A stretch of DNA of 64,000 nt from Coleophoma eucalyptorum (lineage: Eukaryota; Ascomycota; Leotiomycetes; Helotiales; Dermateaceae): the NCBI GenBank assembly GCA_026120035.1, contig JALRME010000011.1:806001-870000 (forward strand), in the 5' to 3' direction. Of this stretch, positions 51,385 through 62,500 are shown piece by piece. The number at the start of each line of letters is the position of its first letter. The first letter of the stretch is position 1. Both the position numbers and the translations under genes were made by a program. Below the pieces are notes generated by a model, which was not told the origin of the DNA, ran no database searches, and saw nothing but the letters and a program-made list of their open reading frames with translations.

Positions 51385-53124
51385 ATGAAGCGCAATTCTG
51401 GTGATGCTCTAGTTCTTATCCCCGCCAGTGACGAATACTACGACCTCGGCACGTTTGGACGAACTATCACCACCGCTTGTGCCGATTCTCAATCGTGGTT
51501 CAATCGTGGCCTTACATGGGTTTATGCTTTTAATCATGCAGAAGGCGCATACTGCTTTGAACAGGCAATTGGCCACGACCCAGGCTGTGCTATTGCCTAC
51601 TGGGGACTGGCCTACGCTTTAGGCCCGAACTACAACAAACCCTGGGAACGTTTTGATCTGCAAGACCTCAAGTACTGTGTGGAGCGGTCTTACCACGCAT
51701 CTCGAAAGGCAAAAGACCTCTCTGCTAATGCTACTCCTCTGGAGCAAGCACTTATTCACGCCATTCAATTCCGCTATCAGAGTGACTACGCGACAAGCGA
51801 TTACGCAGCACAGAACAAAGCATATGCCACAGCTATGGAATCAGTTTACCGTGAATTCGGGAAGGATCTTGATGTCGCAGCGTTGTACGCTGATTCTTTG
51901 ATGAACTTGAATCCTTGGGCTCTATGGGATCTCTTCACGGGCAAGCCTGTAGCTGGCGCTCGCACCATGGATGTGAAAAAAGTTCTTGACGATGCTCTGG
52001 AACAAGAAGGCGCATTCCAAAATCCGGGCTTGCTACATCTGTATATCCACTTTATTGAAATGTCGCCCAGCCCGGAGCTGGGAATCACCATCGCTGATCA
52101 CCTGCGCGATCTGATTCCGGACGCTGGTCACCTCCACCACATGCCGACTCACCTAGATATCTTGATTGGAGACTGGCGGCGTTCAATATCATCTAATCAC
52201 AAATCGACTATTGCCGATGAGAAATTTGTTCGCCGCACGGGTGCTTTTAACTTCTACACTTTCTACCGACTTCATGATTATCACTCTCTAATCTACGCAG
52301 CGACACTTGCTGGCCAATCCAAAGTCGCAATTGAAGCGGTAGTCCGTATGGAAGCATCTGTTCCAGAGGAGTTGCTTCGTCTTGAATCCCCTCCTATGGC
52401 CGACTGGCTTGAGCATTTTATGGCAGTGCGCGTCCATGTCCTAGTACGTTTCGGTATGTGGGAAGAAATCATAAAGATGGAAATGCCTCAGGACAAAGCT
52501 ATATACTGTGTTAAAACTGCGACGATACACTATGCTAAAGGGGTGGCATGGGCGGCGACAGGGAACGTTGAGGCTGCTGAGAAGGAGCGTAATTCGTTCC
52601 GCGAGGCTCTTAAGCTTGTCCCGGAGTCGCGTCGTGCTTACAACAGTACGGCTATCGATGTATTGGCCGTTGGAAGCAAGATGCTTGATGGAGAAATTGA
52701 ATACCGCCGTGGTGACTACAATCAAGCTTTTGAGAGTCTTCGAGAGTCCATTGGTCTAGATGATAAACTTCCGTACAGCGAACCCTGGTCTTGGATGCAA
52801 CCTACAAGACATGCTTATGCTGCATTGCTCCTTGAACAAGGTTATATCGACAAAGCTGCGGCAGTGTATAAGGCTGACCTTGGCTTTGATAATACTTTGA
52901 TACGCCCACGTCGTCATCCGAATAATGTGTGGTCATTACAGGGTTATCATGAGTGTTTAACACGACTCGGAAAGACTGAGGAAGCCGCTATCATTGAACC
53001 CTCCGTAAAGCTAGCCATGGCTGTAGCTGATATTCCTGTTAAGGCATCTTGCTTTTGTAGGCTTAACACATCCCAAGCCCCAATTGTCACTGAAAATTGC
53101 AATACCAACGGTAGCTGCCACTAG
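51385..53124 (+). CDS. TPR-repeat protein, 579 aa
   Basis: A single intronless frame. It starts best at Met 51385 (MKRNSGDALVLIPASDEYYD); an in-frame Met at 51058 would give 688 residues. Helical repeats begin with SQSWFNRGLTWVYAFNHAEGAYCFEQAI, a TPR signature, and recur as AYWGLAYALGPNYN, MEWKAI-type helices and YIDKAAAVYKADL. The centre carries HLHHMPTHLDILIGDW, an H-x3-H-x-P-x-H pattern that is characteristic of a bacterial-type TPR family, with metal binding possible but unproven. There is no signal peptide. Two Cys-rich residues close the C-terminus (CFCRL). Function unknown; its shared promoter with a Zn2Cys6 regulator suggests co-regulation. An intronless gene of bacterial flavour among intron-rich neighbours could point to transfer, but this is weak. 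Confidence 0.8.
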   Translation: MKRNSGDALVLIPASDEYYDLGTFGRTITTACADSQSWFNRGLTWVYAFNHAEGAYCFEQAIGHDPGCAIAYWGLAYALGPNYNKPWERFDLQDLKYCVERSYHASRKAKDLSANATPLEQALIHAIQFRYQSDYATSDYAAQNKAYATAMESVYREFGKDLDVAALYADSLMNLNPWALWDLFTGKPVAGARTMDVKKVLDDALEQEGAFQNPGLLHLYIHFIEMSPSPELGITIADHLRDLIPDAGHLHHMPTHLDILIGDWRRSISSNHKSTIADEKFVRRTGAFNFYTFYRLHDYHSLIYAATLAGQSKVAIEAVVRMEASVPEELLRLESPPMADWLEHFMAVRVHVLVRFGMWEEIIKMEMPQDKAIYCVKTATIHYAKGVAWAATGNVEAAEKERNSFREALKLVPESRRAYNSTAIDVLAVGSKMLDGEIEYRRGDYNQAFESLRESIGLDDKLPYSEPWSWMQPTRHAYAALLLEQGYIDKAAAVYKADLGFDNTLIRPRRHPNNVWSLQGYHECLTRLGKTEEAAIIEPSVKLAMAVADIPVKASCFCRLNTSQAPIVTENCNTNGSCH

Positions 53125-53523
53125 GTGGAATATTTCCTTGTGGAGTAAAAAAATGGACTTTAGGACTATGTTTCGTGTTTAGACAACTGTCGAAACCTTG
53201 AAGGTTTAGTATAAAGAATTTTATACATTAGTTTAGCACTATTCTTTATACTCTTATTTTTAATCCTTGCTTTAAAATCGCTTTAAGTGCTTTACCTATT
53301 AAGAGGTTGTAATAGTAGATATTATATTAATGCTTACACAGAAGTTAGTGTAGCCCATGATTATAAGATATAAAGATAAAAGATGTTTAATAAAATTCTA
53401 GTCTATCTGAACGCTGCTATAGTGATTCTGGCGGTATAGTTGGCGAAATCCCGGTTAGGCCATCAAGGACCCCCCTAAACCCCACGACGCAACTCACCTA
53501 ACCAATCCTTACACGAAGGAGTA
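53125..53523. other. AT-rich 3' flank with an inverted repeat
   Basis: Convergent 3' ends of the TPR and NTF2-like genes. The segment 53200-53420 is strongly AT-rich. See the hairpin listed separately. Confidence 0.5.
53208..53252. repeat. 12-bp inverted repeat (possible hairpin) after the TPR gene
   Basis: AGTATAAAGAAT at 53208-53219 is perfectly complementary to ATTCTTTATACT at 53241-53252 with a 21-nt loop. It lies 84-128 nt after the TPR stop, so it may be in the 3' UTR. The palindrome AACCTTGAAGGTT (53195-53206 area) abuts it. Confidence 0.6.
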
Positions 53524-54109
53524 TTAGGAGTCTGCTGGCTGCTGGAGCTGACCCTAAAAAATGGTTAATGGGCTTTATCGGAAACTCTAGAGCTAGAATA
53601 CTTACTGCATAAACCTGATAAAAATCAACTGCAAGCGTCTCTTTCGACCGCTGGAAATGTAATCTTGCTGACCATGGCATTTGCCCTGTGCTGCCATCCT
53701 CATAAACATACTTGCTCAATCCGTATAACATGACCTCGTCAGGATTTTGTGCACTGAACGGAAACACTTTGTACACAATGTGTAAGCGTGAGGCCTGGCC
53801 CTCCCACGATTGTTTATTGATCTCGGCGATATCTAAATCGATTTCCCTTGTCATTATCTCATGCATTGTCTGAAGGCGTTCGCCAAGCCATCAAGATTTC
53901 AACATACATTCGCGGCCAATGACATCGGCTGTCTTTCTCTTCATCATGGCATCGGCAGTAAAGCATGCCGCCCAGCTATCTGCATGCTCCTTATCATCTG
54001 ACAGGGTATAGAACTTCTGGAGAAAGTCTGCAAGGGCCGGATCAAGAGAAGCGCTGTCGTATTCGAACTTGTGAGCTGCGAGCTCAGCTGCGGTAGGTTG
54101 ATAAGTCAT
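53524..54109 (-). CDS. NTF2/SnoaL-like protein, interrupted or spliced, about 159-177 codons
   Basis: The N-terminal helix pair (LADFLQKFYTLSDDKEHADSW), AACFTADAMM, KVFPF and EVMLYGLSKYVYEDG fit the NTF2/SnoaL-like fold. A final intron 53554-53605 is clear and the end reads VDFYQVYAGQLQQPADS. Inside, one frame is continuous except for TGA at 53891-53893. Two readings are possible. (a) A 54-nt intron 53870-53923 with a poor donor GTCATT removes it, giving 159 aa. (b) The TGA is a premature stop, because the skipped stretch GRECMLKS-WLGERLQ looks protein-like, which would make this a pseudogene. SnoaL-like proteins are small dehydratases, cyclases or binding proteins. It lies divergent from an NCS1 permease. 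Function unknown. Confidence 0.5.
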
Positions 54110-54706
54110 GACGAATGAGCGAGCGGTTTGGTCTTGGTCTGACTTCGAGGAAGATGTATTTCTGAACTGAAGATGCCTCGCGTATCACTGAAATAATGAT
54201 ATTGAGTAGCACGAAAACGCTGCGAATTCGATTTAATCGCTCATGAAAAATGTCCGATAGAAGCTGAACTTATCACCTAAAACTATGTCGCCGGATTCTG
54301 ATTTTGAGAACCCGGTCAAAAGATTCGAATGGTCATATTCGGTGAACGATGGTCTGCCGGTGGGGAGATACCGCGATAACAAGGATGCAGCGAGCGGACT
54401 TTGTGGATAGAAGTCCGACACAGCGTTAATTTCCGATGCCATGACACGCACAGAATCGGCTTCAACCTCAAAAACAACGCTCTCACTGATAAAGAATCGA
54501 CCCTATGCGTGCACATGCTCGGGCTGTGTAGGACACTTCGTTGAGATGGTGTGGTATGATGTATCAGTGTCACCATTTGTCTCTCTCAGGCCCATAAATT
54601 AACCCCCACTCCTTGTCATATTACTATTGCAATACATAAGAGAAAAAAGACAGGACTTGGGACGAGAATTGCGATTCTACCCAAGTACTTAGACATTTCT
54701 TTTGTC
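54110..54706. other. divergent promoter region, with an unassigned minus-strand frame
   Basis: A minus-strand frame (about 54240-54500) gives protein-like text (FFISESVVFEVEADSVRV, SLLSRYLPTGRPSFTEYD), but I cannot assign it or splice it to a neighbour; it may be a gene fragment. TTATCA (54270), CGATAA (54372) and TGATAA (54487) match the GATA-factor consensus on either strand. Confidence 0.3.
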
Positions 54707-56763
54707 ATGGTATCCACAGAGAGTATCAAGACGGCCTTCAAGTCTCGAGCTGCTTTCCTCGAATTCATCCGGTCGCCGAACGACACTTCCGGCCAACCAA
54801 GCACGCAATGGACGAACCGAGATCTTGAGCCGACGCCGCGTGAACAAAGAACGTGGACTTGGTAATTGATCATGACTTATAATTCTTATATTTGGCATAG
54901 ACTTATCTTCTACAATAGGTACAATTTGCCTTTGTACTGGATGTCCACGGCATTTGGAACAGCGGGGTGGAATGTCGCTTCATCATTGATTGCTGTGGGC
55001 TTGGTATGGCAGCCTCTTCTTCAGTACCAGCAGTTTTGATACTAATCCGGATATTATAATTAAAAGACATGGCAACAAGCATTTATATCTTGTGTACTGG
55101 GAGCTTTCGTGAGTGGATGCGTGGTCGTTTTAATGGCACGTCCTGGTGCGCGATACCATATTGGCTATCCCGTACTAGTCCGCTCGTCAATGGGTATGTA
55201 CGGATCGTACTTCTTCATCTTCATCCGTGCCATTATTGGCACCATCGCCTTCGGTATTCAAACTTTCTATGGCGCCAATCTTCTCTCGACGTGTTTGCGG
55301 TGCATATTTGGGTACCGTTGGGAAAACATGGGTAATCTCCTGCCCGCATCTGCACATGTCACCTCCAAGACATTACTGTGTTTCTTCCTCGTCTGGTTGC
55401 TGCAATTTCCACTAGTAAGATTTCTCCTTCAAAATCTAGATCCTTTCTCTGGCCGTAGTACTAATTATGGCTCTGTTACAGTGTTTTATCCACCCGTCGA
55501 AAATTCATATAATTTTCACCCTTAAAGGCATTTTGGTTCCAATTGCAACCTTCGGTATTTTTGGCTGGTGCATGGCTCATGGTGCTGGACTATCTACCAT
55601 CGATAGCACATCTGCTGCAGGTGAAAAAGCTGCGGCAACCTTACCTCTAGGTTGGGCCATCATGACTGGTATGAATACAGTTCTTGGAACCTTGTCGCCA
55701 ATGCTGGTGAATCAGCCAGATCTTGCTCGGTATTGCAAGAAACCCCGTGATGCTGGCATTATACAAGGTATCACGGTGTTGGTAGCAAAGGTTCTTGTCA
55801 TGTTCTTAGGTCTGGCAGCTACGAGTTCCATCAAAGGTGTTTGGGGGACGGCATATTGGAACTTCTGGGTAAATTTTCATTCCTTACTGTAATTTCTGAT
55901 GTACCGCTACATGTGCTAATCTGAGGCACAAACAGGATCTAAACGAAGCTATACTTGACCACAACTGGACTGCTGCAGGACGAACCGGTATCTTCCTGGT
56001 GTCTTTCACATATCTGTATAGTGTGTTCGGCATGAATGTTGGCGCAAATTCTATCCCCTTTGGAGCAGATATGACGGGATTAATGCCACGATATTTGACT
56101 ATTCGTCGAGGCCAGATCCTATGTGCGCTATTGAGCATTTGCTTTGTGCCATGGGAATTGATTGCCACGGCACAGAAGTTTATTACTTTCCTGGGAAGCT
56201 ACAATGTTTTTATGGCACCACTCTGTGCTGTAAGTACTTTCTCATTTCTCAGACTCGTCCTTTCATTAGTTTCGAAATCCCGACCTGTCATCAACATATC
56301 TAACATGTTGCAACAGGTCATTATCACCGACTATTTCGTTGCTCGCAAAGGCAACCTTCATATACCGTCTCTTTATATCGGGCATAGAGGTGGACTGTAT
56401 TGGTTCACATCTGGGGTCCATCTCCCTGGAGTCTTCGCTTGGTGCGTAGGTGTCGCCTTCGGTCTTCCAGGACTTATAGGCTCGTACAATTCCTCCCTCG
56501 TTGACCAGGCGGCCACAAAGATGTACAAAATGGGATGGTTATTATGTGCATCTAGTGCGGGCCTCACATATTTAATTTGCATTAAGATATGGAAGCCCGT
56601 CATCTACCCAGCAGGCTATGAAGCTTTGCCAGTAACATGGGAGGGCTTAGCGACTGGTGTACAGGAGGGATTCTTTAACGAGGAGGTATCCATGGACGAG
56701 ACTATTAACAGTGTAGATGTTGTCGAGGAATCGTTGGTAATTTCGGCGGAGAAGAAAGTATAA
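54707..56763 (+). CDS. NCS1 family nucleobase/allantoin-type permease, 571 aa
   Basis: Six exons (54707-54861, 54919-55003, 55067-55414, 55482-55868, 55936-56229, 56317-56763) close in frame. The N-terminal motif is TNRDLEPTPREQRTWTWYN; then AFGTAGWNVASSL, ARPGARYHIGYPVLVRSSMG, YGANLLSTCLRCIFG and NVGANSIPFGADMTGLMPRYL. About 12 helices in the plasma membrane. It is a paralogue of the permease on the minus strand at 39-41 kb; both share the PTP-x-x-RTWTW and PRYL/I-TIRRGQ-LCAL blocks but differ in exon number (6 versus 2). The last 30 residues are acidic (SMDETINSVDVVEE), a likely site of ubiquitin-type turnover by analogy with other NCS1 tails. Substrate is probably a nucleobase, allantoin or similar ring compound. 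Confidence 0.92.
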
Positions 56764-57446
56764 TTGTCGGAACATACCTACCTACGGATGGATTAAGTAC
56801 ATCGCCTGTTAATAATAGTGCTTGTGCACTTGAAATTCATACTTGAATAAACGAAACTATTTACATCAGTATTCTCCTTTTTATTAAGAACTAAACGAGG
56901 CCACAAGTCTAGTTTTGTACATGGCACGAGTTTAATAAAAGGTAAGGGACAACAGCGCTCCCTGAAATCTCAATCGCAGCTTAGAGACAACTTTTGAACC
57001 CAACATAAACCATTACATCTCATGTAAGCGTTATGGCAGTTTCATAAAGTGGGATTTGAATTTCTTTTTCCAAAAGCCGGCTAATCAAACCCGCAGCACC
57101 AGTGATGAGAAGATGCATTGTGATCGGCACCGCTTAGTGGCCTGCAACTCACAGCAAGCAGCAAACAATGGGGCGATATTCCCCTTCACTTCTCGGTGCT
57201 CGTCATAACTCGCCCCGACATCAGCCAGAATACTCCAAGAATTGCTTCCCCACCTCACACTGACTTAGCTATAGTGGAGAAATGTGGAGGCCCCGGATTT
57301 CAACAGTTACGAACAAACCATCAAAGGCTCGTGATTCCTTTCTTCACTCCCTTCTCTATAAGTAGTGCTTCCGCCTCTGTCAGATCGAGGAGTCAGTATC
57401 ATTCATCGAGCTCTCTACTATTACGTCATACATTACTTCTTTCAAA
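56764..57446. other. intergenic, promoter of the third MFS gene
   Basis: About 680 bp; CT-rich near the end as in fungal 5' UTRs. No coding frame is convincing. Confidence 0.4.
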
Positions 57447-59048
57447 ATGGGGACAGACACCAAAGTCGAGGACTTGGGTCGCGCCACTGAGAACGAGCAC
57501 GTAGAGGGCAAGGAGCCTACAGACCCCACTCTCCAAATCTACCTGGAGTTCGCTTGTAAGAGTGAAGAATGGAAAATTGCCAATACCAAGAAGTTGCTTC
57601 GAAAAGTCGACATCCGCCTCCTTCCTCTCCTGGTGATAATGTATCTCTTGAATTTTCTGGACCGTAGTAATCTGGCTCAAGCTAGATTAGGCTCTCTGGA
57701 AGAAGACCTTGGCATGAAAGGTACTGATTTTAACCTTGCGACAAGTATTCTCTTTGTGGTATGTACCGACGAGGGCCAAAAGAAAAAAATATATACTCAT
57801 CAGAATAGGGCTATCTATTGATGCAACTTCCATCCAATCTTCTATTGACTCGAGTCAGACCAAGCATATACCTTGGATGCGTCATGGCCGTGTGGGGTGT
57901 CATCTCTGCAGCACAGGCGAGTACTCACTCGTTTGGTGGACTTCTTGCTTGCCGGATCATGCTTGGCATCGTTGAAGCCCCGTTCTTCCCCGGAGCAATT
58001 ATGTTGATGAGTTCTTGGTACACCCGAGCAGAACTCGCCCACAGAATTGCTTGGTTCTATTCGGGAAGTTCTCTTGCCAACATGTTCGGTGGGCTTTTAG
58101 CTGCAGGTATTCTTGGCAATCTGGATGGCGCCCATGGTATCGCTGGCTGGAGGTGGCTGTTTATCATCGAAGGCGTTATCACGGTTGGCATTGCGCTCAG
58201 TGCTACGTAAGCCTCTCTCTGAAAATAGGAAGAGCTATATGCTAAAAGATTGCAGATTCATATTGCCCAATTTTCCTGCCACTTCGATGTGGCTGAGCGA
58301 CGAGGAGCGTCATTTCGCCCAGTGGCGAATGGTGGACGATGCCAAGGAGTCTGACGATTCTGGAGCTGTCGGTATCTTTGATGGTGTCAAGATGGTGCTC
58401 AAGGATTATCGACTATATCTGTTCATAGTTCTACAGCACTTGTCTCTACTTTCGCAGACATTCCAATATTTCTTTCCTACCATCGTCAAAACTTTGGGGT
58501 TTGGAGAAATAGCCACACTTCTGCTTACAGTCCCCGTCTGGTTCGCTACATTTTTAGTCTCCCTGATAGTGACGAGGACTGCTGGAAAGACTGGAGATCG
58601 TTCGATCCACATCATGTGTCTTTTGGCTGTTTCTTGCCTGGGAAACATCATTGTGGTCTGTACAACGAAGACAGGTCCCCGATTCTTTGCCATGTTTCTG
58701 ATGCCGATGGGAGCCGTTTCAGCATACCAGATTATTATCACTTGGGTAGCAAACTCTTTTCAACGACCAATGGTAAAAAGATCAGCCGCAATCGCTATTT
58801 GCAATATGATTGGAAACACAGCTTCAATCTATGGGTCCTACATGTATCCGGCCTCAGATGGGCCAAGGTATCTTGGTGGAGGTGTTGCCGTCGCTGCGAT
58901 CTGCCTTGTAATTGCTGCTTTATCTTTCATCATTCGACTTGTTCTGATCCAGGAGAATAAAAGGATTGCCATTGCAGAGTCGGAAAACATTGATATCGAT
59001 GAGATTAATACGGAGGGCCGTGGCATTGGGTTCAGATACGTTTACTAG
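57447..59048 (+). CDS. MFS transporter, allantoate permease (DAL5/TNA1-like) family, 500 aa
   Basis: Exons 57447-57758, 57809-58206 and 58256-59048. Marks: LLRKVDIRLLPLLVIMYLLNFLDRSNLAQARL at TM1 (key residues R-K-x-D-x-R, N-F-L-D-R-x-N), GYLLMQLPSNLLL restored by the first splice, RIMLGIVEAPFFPG at TM4, SSWYTRAEL, and RWLFIIEGV at TM6. Twelve helices are expected, plasma membrane, organic-anion import. The tail ends GFRYVY, matching the FRYLY end of the 29-kb carrier. It sits just after an NCS1 permease, so two uptake routes are adjacent. Among the three family members this and the 29-kb gene have the same three-exon layout and are probably closest. Confidence 0.92.
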
Positions 59049-59551
59049 AAGGGTTCGAGAAAGAAGAAATAAGTGAAGGAAGAGTTCTGGTTGGAAGATT
59101 GTTGGTAAATATATTCGATATGTTTTTGAAGTTCAGCGAAAAGATAAATTAAGAAAATATACTATTCTACCCAAAGAACCCATATATTCTTACGTTATGT
59201 CAGATAAAGCGTGAAGTTTAGATAACATGGTTTCTTCTTTTCTTAGTAATATAAGAGCTTTCCCTCTGCCTTCTTTAAATATGTATCAATAAATAAATAT
59301 ACTCTAAAAACCTCAACTATAGAACTATCAGGCACAGTTGTCGGTTTACAAAAACTCATATTTCGATAAAAACAGCTAAGTTATATGACTTGATTTAGTT
59401 TAGGTGCTGTAAGTGTGAAGTAGAGAACATCTGTGAGTTCATGTTGAATTTTATGGTTACATGAAAGTAGTAGAACTGCATTAAGATGTTCTATCAAGAT
59501 ATTAACACTCAATTGTTTTTAGCATCAGGCGTACACATATTACCTGCTTTA
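59049..59551. other. AT-rich spacer between convergent genes
   Basis: About 500 bp; no coding frame or repeat seen. Confidence 0.5.
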
Positions 59552-62500
59552 TTAAGCATCTTCATCAATATTAGCCTCTGTTTGACCATCACTTCCTTCT
59601 ATAGCAACGTCATCATCTTGCTTAGAGCTCACAGATGAGTGTACAGATGTGGATACCGATGAGGCATCGTCATCTTTACTAGAAGCTGTCTCAGAATTGT
59701 CGTCAAATTCTGGTCCGGTTTCCTTCATCACATGCTCTGGGAATTCACCATGAGTAATTTCCCTGTGAATATAGCATTTAGCACAAAGGTAGAATCCATA
59801 GCAAGTTTCGCACTCGTAAAGACGGCCCTGTACCTCCTGAAATAATGTTAGAATTCCATATTTTCAAGTCATGATGATCCAAGAATGACTAACCCATAGA
59901 CAGCTGTCACAACTACTTCCATGCGCATAGAGCCTTCTACTCTCTTCACCTGGTAAGGCACTATCTGACTCACTGGATTTGTTGTCCTCAGATCCATACT
60001 CCAAAAGATTCAAGATAGTTTGGTCTGCGTTATAATAGCGAGCAAGCTGAAGAGGAGTCCACTTCTCTTCGCCCATAGTGCATTCAGTGAAACGATGAGC
60101 ACCATTCTCTAGTAAGAGCTTGACGACACCGATTTGATCTGCGTCTTCTCCTGCAAAATTCCGGTCGAGAAAACAGATAACACCTCGAACTGCCCAGCAA
60201 AGCGGGGTCCATCCGTCAATATCTTCTTTGTTCGCTGCATCCCATTCCATGAGGTCCAATAATTTCTTAACAGTTTGCAAACGACCAGTTTGGGCTGCCC
60301 AATGTAAGGCAGAACGGCCTAGCTTGTCATAGGTAGTAATGTCACCTCCCGCTTCACGAATGATGCTAAAGTTATCCCCGCCATGCAATGCAGAAAAATG
60401 GATGGGTTTCCTTCCAATAAAATCTTCAGCATCTACTGTTGCACCCTTCTCTAGCAGGAAACTAACTGATTCTGGGCCCATGCACCAGGAGGCAGCGTTA
60501 AGTGGGCTTCCAAAATGCCGACCTTTTCCATTCACGTCTGCTCCTAGGTCTAGAAGGTGCTGCATAATCTCAGGCCCTTGTTGTTCCTGGTTATCAGAAT
60601 ATTGCAGACATGTAGCTATAAGTGGCGTTTCGCTGTAATCTACCGAAAGGAAGTTCACATCTGCAGAGTAATCTGTCAACATCTTGACAATGTCAAATAG
60701 ATGTCTGCGGCATGCTTGATGAAGGGGCGGTGCAGCTACATCGGGCGAAGTGCCAGCCAGATTCGGATCAGCACCATGTTTGAGTAAATAAGTGACAAGA
60801 TCTCTCCGACTATTTTGAACCGCTGTACACAGGGCCGTACGTCCATACTTTTCCAACAGATCAACCTTGATGCCAGCACGCATGAGATGTCGTAGATTTT
60901 CAAAAGTCATATTCTCAGTATAATGAAGTGCACTGCGCCCAGTTTTGTCAACCTGGTTAATGTCCACTCGACTACGAAACTGCAATAAAGCAGGCAGTGC
61001 GGATCCTTCTATAGCTGAATGGAGTAAACCGATCTTATCTGGAGGTGTGTGGCTCAAGTCTGCTCCAGCTTCTGCTAGTAAAGTGACGATTTCTGGGAAA
61101 TTGAATGTAGCTGCAAAATAGACTGGTGTCCAGCCTGCCCAGCTTTCATTTTGCAAAGAGACCATGGCATTTACATCAGCTCCATGCTCTATGAGAATTT
61201 CTACACAATCTGACCAGCCGTGTGATGAGGCGAGCATGAGTTGAGTTATACCTTGCGGACTGATAGCATTGATGTTGGCGGTCTTTTCTACCAGAAGATG
61301 GTTTATCTCATAGTCCGAAGATGCAAGGTGTAGTGGAATTTTGCCTTCTAATGTCCCAAGGTTTGCATTTGCGCCTTTTGCTAGCAACTGCCGTACTAGC
61401 GAGACATCTTGATTTACTGCAGCTTCATATAGAGCAGTCCGATGGTCATTATCTGCGATATTAACGTCGGGATCGTGGTCGAGAATACCGTTGACAAGTT
61501 CCGCATAGTCTTCGACTGCTATTTTTAGGACAGTTCTTCCTTCCTTGTCAGTTGCATCGATGTTAGCGCCGTGATCTAACATGAGTTTGATCATGTCCAA
61601 CTTCTGATGCACCGAAAGTTCATATCCTTCTTTTACAATTTCAATGAGAATGGGGGGCTGAATATACGCGTTGTTAGGGTCTGCCCCGTTGTCTAGTAGT
61701 AGACGACAAGTATCCATGTGACCAGATACAGCTGCATATCGAAGAGGTGTGTCGACTTCATTAGGCCCCGATGTATCGGCGCTGGCGCCACCGCTCAATA
61801 GTGCCTGTAAACATAGGTTAAATCCATCGTCTGCAACGCACGCTATGGGTGTCCAGCCATTGCCCCTCCTGATGTTCGGGTCTGCTCCTAAACGTAACAA
61901 CTCCTCTGCCGCCTTGTAGTTTCCCCACGTACAAGCATTATACAATGGCGTACAATCGGATTCGTCCCGGTGCTCAATGTTGGCTTTACCCTCTTCAACC
62001 AGGAGGGTAACAATTTCGGAATACCCTAACCCTGCGGCACATGCTAATGGCGTTCGACCAAATAATCCAGGGAACTCAACATTTGCCCCATGATTCACCA
62101 AGACTTTGGCTGTTAAAGAACTGCCAATTACTGCACACAACCACAGTGGTGTCATTGAAAAGCCCTTCCTGTACTCAATTTCAAGTTCAGAGGGACATCC
62201 AAGGTTCAGCAACGCGTCCGCAAGCCGACTAAAGTCCAGTCTAGACGCTCGAAAGAGTAGCTTTGGACCCCATTGATCAACTTCGTCTTTGGATTTTGTG
62301 GGTAGACGATCCATTAGCTCAAGTACGAGCTGTTCGTTTCCACCTGACACAGCAGCGTGTATTGCGTCAAGAATGACAGTGGGAGAGAATTCTTTTTGGT
62401 GCAAGAAGTCCTTGAAAACAGAAATGCGGCCACTCAGAGCTGTTTCTTTCAGTGTAGCATCGAGGTCCTCCTGCCCCAAAGCCTCAACATTTTCCAAGTA

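Noticed and set aside
53200..53420. AT-rich island as an LTR
   Set aside because: No paired copy within the window and no TG...CA ends with target duplication.
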